From: Actinomadura sp. NBRC 104412 | Lineage (GTDB): Bacteria > Actinomycetota > Actinomycetes > Streptosporangiales > Streptosporangiaceae | Assembly (NCBI RefSeq): GCF_030269515.1 | Contig: NZ_BSTM01000012.1 | Coordinates: forward strand, 124,001 to 188,000 | Direction of reading: 5' to 3' | DNA: 64,000 nucleotides | In this document: positions 27,213-34,950 of the stretch, in pieces | Numbering within the stretch: the first letter of the stretch is position 1 | Layout: the number at the start of each line of letters is the position of its first letter | The notes under the pieces: generated by a model | Databases searched by the model: none | What the model saw: only the letters and a program-made list of their open reading frames with translations | What the model was told of the DNA's origin: nothing | Program-made: the position numbers and the translations under genes

Positions 27213-27334
27213 CGCGCACCCGCTTGTCGCGCTCTTCGCACTCGTCGCATGTCGTGCGGTCCTTCGCTGGATGGGGGACGGGGGCGGCACGCCCGTAGCG
27301 GCGCGCCACCCCCGTCCTCGGTCGGGAACGACCG

Positions 27335-27961
27335 TCAGGGGAACAGCGGAGTGTTCTTGCCGACGTTCAGCGGAAGCCCGGTGTCCGGCTGCTTCAGGCC
27401 GAGCTGACCCTGCTGCCCCTGCTGGCCCTGCTGGCCGGGCTGGCCGGGCTGCTGCCCCTGCTGCTGGGGCGTGGTGTGCTGCTGGGGCGCCCCCGGCTGC
27501 TGTTGGGGAGCCGCATACTGGTCGTCCGAGTCCGAGTCCGAGTTCGAGTACTGCTCCTCGGTGTACTGCTGCTGCTGTCCCTGGGTCTGGTACTGGAGCG
27601 CCTGGAGGAGCTGGCCGGTGATGGCGCTGGCCAGGGCCTGGTCGAGCCCACCGATCGGCCCCGGGCTGCCCGGCGCGGTACGGGCGCCGTCGTCGTTGTA
27701 GTTGATCTCGGACGGCGGCTGCTGGAGCATGCCGCCCTGCTGGTTCAGCCCCCTCGGGGTGCCGAGGCCGTTCTGGGCGCCGTCCAGGACGGGCAGGCCC
27801 GAGCCGCCGGAGCCCAGCGAGCCGAGCAGGCCGCCGACCGGGTCGGGATTGGCGGGAACGCTCCGTGTCTCGGCGTTGGCGGAGCCGAGGCCGGCCCCGA
27901 TGGCCGCGACGCCCGCGGCCACCACGATGGTGCGGCCGACGTGCCTGGTCCAGTTGCGCAT
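27335..27961 (-). CDS. secreted Gln/Gly-rich protein of unknown function
   Basis: 208 residues. A signal peptide is evident (MRNWTRHVGRTIVVAAGVAA, cut after about SANA). The mature part has GLL/GSLGSGGSG turns, then a long Gln-rich low-complexity region with SNSDSDSDD and repeated GQQ triplets, and ends LPLNVGKNTPLFP. CAAGGAGAAGAAGG sits just before the ATG. It could be a surface or matrix protein; the composition allows no function call. Same direction as the secreted/anchored protein at 28152, which may be co-transcribed. Confidence 0.75.
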   Translation of the reverse strand: MRNWTRHVGRTIVVAAGVAAIGAGLGSANAETRSVPANPDPVGGLLGSLGSGGSGLPVLDGAQNGLGTPRGLNQQGGMLQQPPSEINYNDDGARTAPGSPGPIGGLDQALASAITGQLLQALQYQTQGQQQQYTEEQYSNSDSDSDDQYAAPQQQPGAPQQHTTPQQQGQQPGQPGQQGQQGQQGQLGLKQPDTGLPLNVGKNTPLFP

Positions 27962-28151
27962 CCTTCTTCTCCTTGTTCGGGTGTGCGGTTGACGCGCGAG
28001 GGCGTCCTGTGCGCCGGTCGGCGGGCACTGCCGCCCGCGGCCGGATCGGGAACGAGATGTTGTGGGCGCTGGAGCGCCGTGCGCCGCGGTGTCCGTGCCC
28101 TCCCGGCGAGGGCGGGGCGCGGGCCGGGCGCGGGGCCGGCCGCGGCCGGTT

Positions 28152-28985
28152 CTAATCGGGGACGACCGTGGGCCGCTCGGGCGAGGAACCGTCCTTCAGC
28201 ACCGTGGCCGGCGGGGTCCGCACGCCCATGACGGCCGGTGCGGCGTGGACAAGGGACGGCGGCGGGCCCGCCACGGGACCGGGTGCCTGCCCGGCTTGCG
28301 GTGCCACGCCGCTGAGGTCGTCCTGGCTGGTCGGAAGGTCGGGTCGGGGGACGGGCGTGCCGTGCCCGGCGCACATGTCGCACCTGCCGGTCGTGGCCGT
28401 CCCGGGACGGAGAAGGCGGGGATCGGGCGTGCCGCGCCCGGTGTCGCGGTCATCGGGCGCCGGGACACCGGTGCCGGCGACGTCCGCAGTGGGTGACGCC
28501 GGGACGCCGGCTGCCGACAGGAGCCGCTTCTCTTGCGACGTGAGCGCGGAGAGCAGCCGGTCCGCCGAAGCCGTCACCGGCGCCGTGTCCTTTCCGAGCG
28601 ACCCCGTGCGTTCGGTCAGCCCGGTGCGTTCGGTCGGCCCGGTGCGTCCGGTGACGCCGGTGAGCGCGGGACGCGGCGCGGGGTCGGCGGGACCGAGCGC
28701 GCGCCCGGCGATGCCGCCGAGGTCGCGCACCGGTCCGTCGAGTCGCCGCACCGTGTCACCGAGCCCTCCGTGAGCGTCGGCGGACGCCTGCTGGCCCGCC
28801 AGAGCGGACAGCACGAGCCATCCCGCCAGGGCGAGCCCGCCGATGAGCACCGTTCTGAGCGCCGTTCGCAGCAGCGCCCCGGCCGGCCGCGAGAGACCCG
28901 CCCGCCCGCGGAAGGCGGGCAGGCGGGCAGGCGGCGTGCGATCCGGGGGCAGGTGACCCCCGTCGTGGATCGGTGCCGGCTGCAT
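28152..28985 (-). CDS. membrane-anchored or secreted Pro/Gly-rich protein of unknown function
   Basis: 277 residues. A 38-residue basic, Pro-rich start precedes one hydrophobic stretch (TVLIGGLALAGWLVLSALAG), which would act as an uncleaved anchor or late signal. Outside, it has a short TG-rich repeat (GRTGPTERTGLTERTG), a possible helical hairpin (ADRLLSALTSQEKRLLSAAG) and a lone CDMC pair in a disordered tail. GGGGAG precedes the ATG. No family recognised. The CxxC could bind metal or form a disulfide. Confidence 0.65.
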   Translation of the reverse strand: MQPAPIHDGGHLPPDRTPPARLPAFRGRAGLSRPAGALLRTALRTVLIGGLALAGWLVLSALAGQQASADAHGGLGDTVRRLDGPVRDLGGIAGRALGPADPAPRPALTGVTGRTGPTERTGLTERTGSLGKDTAPVTASADRLLSALTSQEKRLLSAAGVPASPTADVAGTGVPAPDDRDTGRGTPDPRLLRPGTATTGRCDMCAGHGTPVPRPDLPTSQDDLSGVAPQAGQAPGPVAGPPPSLVHAAPAVMGVRTPPATVLKDGSSPERPTVVPD

Positions 28986-29070
28986 CGCGGATCTCCCCGA
29001 GACCAGAAGTCGATAACGCTCCGCGACACTAGCAACACCCTGCGTGGTGACCCGGGTCGCGATGCGGGAT

Positions 29071-30339
29071 CTACGAAGGCTTTACCGGAACCTTCGGCGC
29101 CGCTTGTGAACCCGCGGCGGTGTGCCCCGCGTCGCTGCCCCCGTTCACCCGCGCGCCGAGACGGGTCGCGATGTGCGCGGCGATGCGGCGGGCGGCGAAG
29201 TCGGCGCCGTGCACGAACCGCATGACGGGGCCGAAGCTCGCCGCCGCCGCGAGCCCGGTGAAGTAGAGGCCCGGGACGGAGCTCTGGAAGTTCCGGCCCA
29301 GCACCGGGGTGCGCAGCTTGACGCGCACCCCCGAGCTCAGCTCGGGCGCGAGGATCGTGACGCGGTCGAGGTCGGGGACGTACCCGGTGGCGGCGATGAC
29401 GTGGTCGACGCGGTGCTCCCAGCGGTACCCCTCGTCCCCCGCCGTGGTGAGGACGGCCCGTCCGCCCTCCTCGTCCGCCGAGATGACGACCCGTCCGGTC
29501 AACACCTCGATCCGATGGTCGAGCCGCTCCTTCAGCCACCATGCCCCGGCCGGGCCGAGGGTGGTGCGCACCAGGTGGCGGCGGGTCGCGTCGGGCAGCA
29601 GGCGGGTCGCCCACGGATGCTCCGACCACAGCCAGGTGCGGTAGCCGCGGCCCAGCCCCGAGTGCGGCCCGCGCAGCAGCCGGTTGACGATCGACGGCGA
29701 CGAGGCGGGCACCGAGTTCCAGGCCAGCCGCGGGGTGCGCGCGATGACCTGCGGATGCGCGCCCGCGTCGGCGAGCAGCACGGCCGTCTCCAGCGCGGAC
29801 TGGCCCGCGCCCACCACGGCGACCTCCTTGCCCTTGAAGTCGTCGAGGTCGCGGTGGGCGACGGTGTGGGTGCCCAGTTCGGCGGGCAGCGTCGCCAGCG
29901 TGGAGGGCGTGTAGGCGAACGGCCGCACGCCGACGGCAACGACGACGGTGCGCGCCTGCGCGACCTCCCCGGTGGAGAGGGTGACCGCGTACCGGCCCCG
30001 CGCCCGCTCGATGCGCAGCACCTCGGCGTGCTCCGTGTACGGGACGAGGTGCTCGGCGAACCAGCGCCCGTACTCGACGAACGTCGAGACCGGGATGGGG
30101 CGTCCGGTACGCCAGCCAGGGTGCAGATCGGTGAACCGGGCGCCCGCGATGGGGGCGCCGAGGCTGGAGGCGAACGGTTCGGACTTGAGGAACATGCCGG
30201 GCGGGACGCAGGCGTCCCAGAACTCCATCGGCGTCCCGATGACGCGGACGTCCAGGCCGTGGTGCCGAAGGTGCGCCGCCGTCGAGAGGCCGTAGGGCCC
30301 TGCCCCGACGACGAGCGCGTCGGCGATCGAGTCGTTCAT
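29071..30339 (-). CDS. FAD/NAD(P)-dependent monooxygenase-type oxidoreductase
   Basis: 422 residues. An N-terminal FAD-binding Rossmann motif (ALVVGAGPYGLSTAAHL) and a second NAD(P) motif (VAVVGAGQSALETAVLLAD, core GAGQSALETA) are arranged as in flavin-containing monooxygenases and ornithine/lysine N-hydroxylases. The C-terminal ATGYVPDL is the family's ATG motif. GGGGG sits 8 nt before the ATG. It follows the ATP-grasp gene by 48 bp in the same direction, at the left end of the polysaccharide locus. It may oxidise an amine or a sugar substituent. Confidence 0.85.
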   Translation of the reverse strand: MNDSIADALVVGAGPYGLSTAAHLRHHGLDVRVIGTPMEFWDACVPPGMFLKSEPFASSLGAPIAGARFTDLHPGWRTGRPIPVSTFVEYGRWFAEHLVPYTEHAEVLRIERARGRYAVTLSTGEVAQARTVVVAVGVRPFAYTPSTLATLPAELGTHTVAHRDLDDFKGKEVAVVGAGQSALETAVLLADAGAHPQVIARTPRLAWNSVPASSPSIVNRLLRGPHSGLGRGYRTWLWSEHPWATRLLPDATRRHLVRTTLGPAGAWWLKERLDHRIEVLTGRVVISADEEGGRAVLTTAGDEGYRWEHRVDHVIAATGYVPDLDRVTILAPELSSGVRVKLRTPVLGRNFQSSVPGLYFTGLAAAASFGPVMRFVHGADFAARRIAAHIATRLGARVNGGSDAGHTAAGSQAAPKVPVKPS

Positions 30340-30387
30340 GTCGCGTACCCCCGTTGCGATGTGGTGCCCGTGCTGTACGGGCGGCGG

Positions 30388-31659
30388 TCAGCCCTTCCCG
30401 CGGCCGGTGACGACGCTCCGCATCCCCAGGGCCATGACACGCATCCCCAGGGACAGGAACGGCAGGGGGTCGTCGGCGGCGAACCAAGCCGGCTCGGCCG
30501 TCGTGCGCAACGCGCGGTAGACCTTGCGGCAGGACGCGGCCCGCGGGCCAGGGCGGGTGAGGGTGTGGTGCAGGAACTGGTGCTCGACCAGAAGCGTGCG
30601 CCCGTACCGGGGCCGCGCCGTGGGCACGTCGCGGCCGGAGCGCTCCAGGTGGAGGGCGCGGACCAGGTCGAGGCCGCCGGCGTCGTGGAACAGCCGGAAT
30701 TGGGCGCCGAGCCTGGGGTTGAAGTCGAGCAGGCGGTAGGTGCCGGTGACGGTGTCGAACCGGAAGTCCAGGTCGACGATGCCGCGGACGCCGAGCATCG
30801 TGACGATCTTGTGGGCCAGGCCCTCCAGCACGGGGTTGAGCACCCACTCCCCGGCGACGGTGTGGCCCGCCTCCGGCGGATGCGCGAGGTGCTTGCGTCC
30901 CGTGCCGCCGAACACGCAGTTCTGGTCGCGGTCGAAGTGGCCGTGGAAGAACCAGTCGCCGCCGTCCGGCGGGATGCGGCGCTGCAGGATGAGCGGCCCC
31001 GCGTCCGCGCAGGGCTCCGTCCCGGCCAGGTCGAAGAGCCGGTGGACGGCGGCGGCGCGGTCGAGCACCACGGTGCTGCGATGGCCGCGCGGCAGCAGCC
31101 ACGGCCGTGACCACTTGGCGACCAGCGGCAGGCCCAGGTGCGCGACGGCCTCGTCCAGCTCGGCGCGCGAGCCGGGCAGGACGCTTTCGGGGCAGTCGAT
31201 GCCGTACCTGTCGCACTGCGCGAGCAGCACGGACTTGTCGGCGACCCGGGCCGGGGCGCCGGGCTCCTGTTCGGGGAAGTCGAAGGCGGGGGACAGGTCG
31301 TGCGCCTGCTCCGCAATGAAGATCGCGCCCGCGTCGTCCAGCGGCACCAGCAGCGGGCGGACCCCCGGACGCGTGGCCGCCCGGGCGGCGACGCGGTGGA
31401 GATGCTCGGTCAGCGCGCCGGGATCGCGCCGGGGCGACGGGCCCCAGGGATGGCGCCCGCGCAGGTGACGGGAGTGCGCCGCCGGGACGAGACGGTCTTC
31501 GAGCAGGGCGTGGACGGGTACGCCCGCCCGGCCGAGAGACCGGATCGCGCCCAGCGTGCCGTGGTGGAACGGGTTGCGGTCGGTGCGCAGCAGCACGACC
31601 GGCAGGCTCCGGTCGAGCGCCGGCGGGTCGCGGTCGGGACGGGACGGCATCGCCCTCAC
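30388..31659 (-). CDS. ATP-grasp ligase (carboxylate-amine ligase type)
   Basis: 423 residues. The ATP-grasp fold is seen in the pre-fold (PVVLLRTDRNPFHHGTLGAIRSLG, core RNPFHHGTLG), the central ADKSVLLAQCDRYGIDCPES with PLVAKW (nucleotide-binding Lys), and the C-terminal metal site GIVDLDFRFD with LLDFNPRLGAQFRLF. Such enzymes join a carboxylate to an amine or thiol through an acyl phosphate. The neighbours (flavin monooxygenase, glycan genes) suggest decoration of a sugar or a lipid precursor. Start is GTG 31659 or ATG 31650; neither has a standout ribosome site. Confidence 0.85.
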   Translation of the reverse strand: MRAMPSRPDRDPPALDRSLPVVLLRTDRNPFHHGTLGAIRSLGRAGVPVHALLEDRLVPAAHSRHLRGRHPWGPSPRRDPGALTEHLHRVAARAATRPGVRPLLVPLDDAGAIFIAEQAHDLSPAFDFPEQEPGAPARVADKSVLLAQCDRYGIDCPESVLPGSRAELDEAVAHLGLPLVAKWSRPWLLPRGHRSTVVLDRAAAVHRLFDLAGTEPCADAGPLILQRRIPPDGGDWFFHGHFDRDQNCVFGGTGRKHLAHPPEAGHTVAGEWVLNPVLEGLAHKIVTMLGVRGIVDLDFRFDTVTGTYRLLDFNPRLGAQFRLFHDAGGLDLVRALHLERSGRDVPTARPRYGRTLLVEHQFLHHTLTRPGPRAASCRKVYRALRTTAEPAWFAADDPLPFLSLGMRVMALGMRSVVTGRGKG

Positions 31660-31791
31660 GGCCCCTTGTCGACCGGGTGGAACGGCGTGCGGGCAGGCAT
31701 GATCGAAAGGCTCCTCAGGACGAGGTAAATTCTGGCGCCGGTCGCGTGTGATCGTCCGTTACCGGGTGTGTTCGGCACGAATACTGTACGC

Positions 31792-32868
31792 ATGGAAACC
31801 GGTGCAGGCCATTGTTCCCGGCGGCCATTCGGATATGCGCGCCGCAGATCTCGCATCCGATTTTTCAGCCGTCCGATGACGGCCCTTTCCGTTGCCGTTG
31901 CGCTGGCGGTGGCGGTGGTGGTCGGCGCATGGGCCGACGGGTCCCGTTCGTACGGGGAATGGCATCGGTACGGGGAATGGCATCAAGGCGCCGCGCTGGG
32001 GATCTTCGTCGGCTCTGGGCCCGATGCTCTGGTAAGAGTCGACTCCTTCGGCCGGTGGCTGGGCCGCCCCGTCACCGTCGGGCACACCTACCTGCCGGGC
32101 GACACCTGGTCGGGCATCGAGGGGCCGGAGGGGCTGATACGGCCGTGGGCGCGGTGGCGGCGCGCCGACCCGGCCAGGATGCTGGTGATCAACGTGCCGA
32201 TGGCCGCGCCGAACGAGGCGGGCATGCCGGACGCGATGGTGGCCTCGTTCCTGCGCGGCGGCGCCTCCGGCTCCTACGACCGGCACTACCGTGTGCTGGC
32301 GGAACGGCTGGTCGCGGAGGGCGCCCAAGACGCGATCCTGGTGCTGGGGTGGGAGATGAACGGCGCCTTCTACAGCGGCCGGTGCGGCCCCGACCCGGAG
32401 GCGTGGAAGGCGTACTGGCGGCGGATCGTGGCCGCGATGCGGGGTGTGCAGGGGGCGCGCTTCCGGTTCGACTTCACCTTCACGCGCGGGCGCGACGCGG
32501 TGCCGTGGGCCCATTGCTACCCGGGTGACGACGTCGTCGACATCATCGGGTCCGACAGTTACGACCAGCCGAAGGGCGCGACGTTCGAGCAGCATGTGCG
32601 GGAGCCGTTCGGCCTCCAGGAGCACGCGGAATTCGCGACGCGGCACGGCAAGCCCATGTCCTTCCCGGAATGGGGATTGTTTCGCAACTCCGACAATCCC
32701 GATTATATCCGGGGAATGCATAAATGGATATCCGCGCACAATGTGCTCTACCAGACGATCACGGATTACTGCCCGCACGGCATCTGGCGGTGCGGCGCGA
32801 ATCCCCGTTCGGCCGCCGCCTACCGGGAGTTGTTCGGCGCGAATCCGGCCCGTTCGGCGGGTTCCTGA
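31792..32868 (+). CDS. exported GH26-type glycoside hydrolase (mannanase-like)
   Basis: About 358 residues from ATG 31792; GTG 31768 and ATG 31876 are alternatives. A basic stretch then a hydrophobic signal/anchor (MTALSVAVALAVAVVVGAWA) point outside. The TIM barrel has the acid/base Glu in VLGWEMNGAFYSG and the likely nucleophile Glu in MSFPEWGLF, as in GH26. It is the only rightward gene in the polysaccharide locus, and its last 49 bp overlap the end of the leftward GT4 gene at 32820. It may trim or release the glycan made by its neighbours. A short tandem repeat encodes YGEWH twice near residues 53-63. Confidence 0.8.
   Translation: METGAGHCSRRPFGYARRRSRIRFFSRPMTALSVAVALAVAVVVGAWADGSRSYGEWHRYGEWHQGAALGIFVGSGPDALVRVDSFGRWLGRPVTVGHTYLPGDTWSGIEGPEGLIRPWARWRRADPARMLVINVPMAAPNEAGMPDAMVASFLRGGASGSYDRHYRVLAERLVAEGAQDAILVLGWEMNGAFYSGRCGPDPEAWKAYWRRIVAAMRGVQGARFRFDFTFTRGRDAVPWAHCYPGDDVVDIIGSDSYDQPKGATFEQHVREPFGLQEHAEFATRHGKPMSFPEWGLFRNSDNPDYIRGMHKWISAHNVLYQTITDYCPHGIWRCGANPRSAAAYRELFGANPARSAGS
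31951..31984. repeat. 18-bp-period tandem duplication inside the GH26 gene
   Basis: TACGGGGAATGGCATC occurs at 31951-31966 and again at 31969-31984, giving a doubled YGEWH just after the signal anchor. Confidence 0.8.
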
Positions 32869-33998
32869 AACTGGTTCTCGCCGGTGGCGACCCCGGCGGT
32901 GAGGGCGGCCAGCCGCGCCAGCGTGAGCGACAGGTCGTACCGTGCCGCCGTCCCCGCCGCCGCCCGCCCCTCCGCGTCGGTCTCGGCGGGACGCGACAGC
33001 CTGTGAACGATCGCGGCGGCCAGCGCCCCGGCGTCACACGGCGGTACGGCCGCCCCCACTCCGTCTTGGACGACCTCCGCGAGTCCCGGGATGTCGCTGC
33101 ACACCAGGGAACGGCCACGGGCCAGCGCCTCCAGCGCGACTAAGGGAAGGCCCTCCCAGCGAGAGGGCACGACCACCACGTGAGCGGCGGCCAGCCAGTC
33201 CCTCGTGTCCGGAACCGCGGGAACGAGCAACACGCCGTCCCCATCACGCACCTGAAGCCGCAACATCCCATCGCCGTCACCGACAAGGGCCAGCAGCGCG
33301 TGCGGGCACTGCTCCCTGACCGTCGCCCAAGCCTCAAGGAGGATGTCCTGGCCCTTCTGCCGCGTGACACGTCCAACGCACACCGCCAGCGGCACGTCCT
33401 GCGGCACCCCGAGTGCGGCACGGGCCGCACGGCGGTCGTCGTCATCCGCCGGAGTGAACCTGCTGAGGTCCACTCCGTTGCGTATGAGCCGGTAGGGGCC
33501 ATGAACCCCGGCGGCTTGGCCCTGGTGCAGTTCTCCTGCGCCTACACAGATGAGCGCGTCCGTGCGCCGACGCGCCGCGTACCGCTCCCACAGCAGGACG
33601 GCCTTCGCCCGCGGACCTGTGGCGGCGAGCCAGGACCACCCGTGCGGCTGGAAGATGGTCGGCGTCCCGTCCGCATAGTGGGGGAGGCGCCCGGCAAGGC
33701 CAGCCTTGGACGAATGCAGGTGCAGCACATCGGGTGCCAGTCGCCGCACGATCGACCAGAGGTCGCGGGCTTCCCGTAACGTGGACAGGCCAGGCGAACG
33801 CCCGGCATGCCAGGGCAACTGCAATACACCGGAGGCTTTCACACTCGCAGCAAGGTCGCCCTGAGGAGGACACGCCACCGCGACCTCCCAGCCACGCCGC
33901 ATCTGGTCGGCGGCTATGTTGGCCACGCACACCGCCACGCCGCCCGCCACGGGCTGACTGACATGAAGCACACGCACAGGCAAGATTGGCTCAGCCAT
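32820..33998 (-). CDS. GT4-family glycosyltransferase
   Basis: 392 residues from ATG 33998. GT-B fold: N-terminal VLHVSQPVAGGVAVCVANIA (core PVAGGVAVCV), middle HLHSSKAGLAGR and QPHGWSW, C-terminal donor site CVGRVTRQKGQDILLEAW (core GRVTRQKGQ), then VPSRWEGLPLVALEALARG with the E-x7-E motif. The family is retaining and uses nucleotide sugars. Its start overlaps the TGA of the small ORF upstream by 8 bp. It is the last gene of the leftward glycan chain; its 3' end overlaps the GH26 gene by 49 bp. Confidence 0.9.
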   Translation of the reverse strand: MAEPILPVRVLHVSQPVAGGVAVCVANIAADQMRRGWEVAVACPPQGDLAASVKASGVLQLPWHAGRSPGLSTLREARDLWSIVRRLAPDVLHLHSSKAGLAGRLPHYADGTPTIFQPHGWSWLAATGPRAKAVLLWERYAARRRTDALICVGAGELHQGQAAGVHGPYRLIRNGVDLSRFTPADDDDRRAARAALGVPQDVPLAVCVGRVTRQKGQDILLEAWATVREQCPHALLALVGDGDGMLRLQVRDGDGVLLVPAVPDTRDWLAAAHVVVVPSRWEGLPLVALEALARGRSLVCSDIPGLAEVVQDGVGAAVPPCDAGALAAAIVHRLSRPAETDAEGRAAAGTAARYDLSLTLARLAALTAGVATGENQFQEPAERAGFAPNNSR

Positions 33999-34218
33999 GG
34001 TTCGGTCCCGCGTGGCCGAGGTGGTGTTTACGGGTGGCACTCAGCCTTGCGTGGCAGCGGTCGGCTGCGGCGGGCCTGGTTAAGACCGGGACGCCCGCCA
34101 GCGCGGCGTCGCGGTACACGTCCACCTGCCAGCCCGAGTGGCCGACATGGACGCCGGTATTGGCATCGACATGGACGCCGGCATGGGCGTCGCCGGGGTT
34201 GAGCTCGATACGCGTCAC
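33991..34218 (-). CDS. small coupled ORF of unknown function between Wzz-like and GT4 genes
   Basis: 75 residues. Its GTG overlaps the stop of the Wzz-like gene (GTGA) and its TGA overlaps the GT4 start (ATGGCTGA), so it bridges two coupled genes without a gap. It contains a near repeat (AGVHVDANTGVHVGHSGW) and YRDAALAGVPVLTRPAAADR. No family recognised. It may be a real small protein or only a translational bridge that delivers ribosomes to the GT4 gene. Confidence 0.5.
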   Translation of the reverse strand: MTRIELNPGDAHAGVHVDANTGVHVGHSGWQVDVYRDAALAGVPVLTRPAAADRCHARLSATRKHHLGHAGPNHG

Positions 34219-34898
34219 TTCTTGGCCTCCGCGTAGTCCTCCTGCGAAGAAGCAGGGGGAGGGACCTGCGCGGTCTTCGGCGCCTGCGTCGGCTGCTGTG
34301 CCTGCATGTACTCGCGCCACGCGCGGATGTGCGAGGTCAGGCCCGTGGCGGCCACCAGTCCGGCGAGCAGCAGGCCCGTGGCGGTGCCCACCGCCACGCT
34401 CATCGTCAGGTTGGGAGCGCTAGGCGCGATGGGCGCCTCGGCTTGCGTCATGAGTGCGACGCGTACCCCTGTCTCCTGCTGGTGTGCGGTGCCGTATCGG
34501 ACGAGCGCGTCGGCGGCAGCGTTGGCGTACTCGGCCGCACGCACCGGCGTGTCCGCCGTACCGGTGAGCCGCACGAGCGGAGCGTCGGGCGAGGAGGACG
34601 CCTGGAGGTTCCTGCGGGCGCGTTCCCGTTCCGAGGGCGGCAGGCCCTTGGACGACCAGGCCAGCGTCTCCGGCAGGGGAGCCAGCCGCGTGTACGCCTG
34701 CGCGAACTGCACCGCGGCTATGCCCGCGTCCGGCTGGCCGATGACGAGCACGAACGCCGTGGCCGTGTACGAGGGGGGCTTGAAGAGCCCGTAACCGAGC
34801 CCGCCGAGGAAGCCGACGAGGACGATCGCCAGGATCGCCGCGAACCGGCGGGCGGATCTGGCGAGCGGGGCGGGAACGGAAGGGCGGAACTTCGACAT
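34215..34898 (-). CDS. Wzz/YveK-like chain-length determinant membrane protein
   Basis: 227 residues from ATG 34898. Two membrane spans (about 19-41, FAAILAIVLVGFLGGLGYGL, and about 166-187) bracket an external domain beginning with PPSYTATAFVLV, as in Wzz-domain polysaccharide co-polymerases. The cytoplasmic Gln/Pro tail (QAQQPTQAPKTAQVPPP) has no Tyr-kinase domain. It would set glycan length together with the Wzy-like polymerase. It lies 52 bp after the GT4 gene at 34951, the only gap in the leftward chain. Confidence 0.8.
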   Translation of the reverse strand: MSKFRPSVPAPLARSARRFAAILAIVLVGFLGGLGYGLFKPPSYTATAFVLVIGQPDAGIAAVQFAQAYTRLAPLPETLAWSSKGLPPSERERARRNLQASSSPDAPLVRLTGTADTPVRAAEYANAAADALVRYGTAHQQETGVRVALMTQAEAPIAPSAPNLTMSVAVGTATGLLLAGLVAATGLTSHIRAWREYMQAQQPTQAPKTAQVPPPASSQEDYAEAKK

Positions 34899-34950
34899 GG
34901 TCAGGGCCTTTCGTTGGAGTGAAGGTGGGTGCGGTGAGGCGGCGGGCGCG

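Noticed and set aside
27181-27309. Frame with TCDECEERDKRV, a possible CxxC protein on the minus strand
   Set aside because: The stretch has no start codon with a ribosome site and turns into an Arg/Ala-rich shadow of the small gene at 26964.
29122-31110. 662-codon rightward frame under the monooxygenase and ATP-grasp genes
   Set aside because: It spans two well-defined genes on the other strand and the gap between them, and has no domain.
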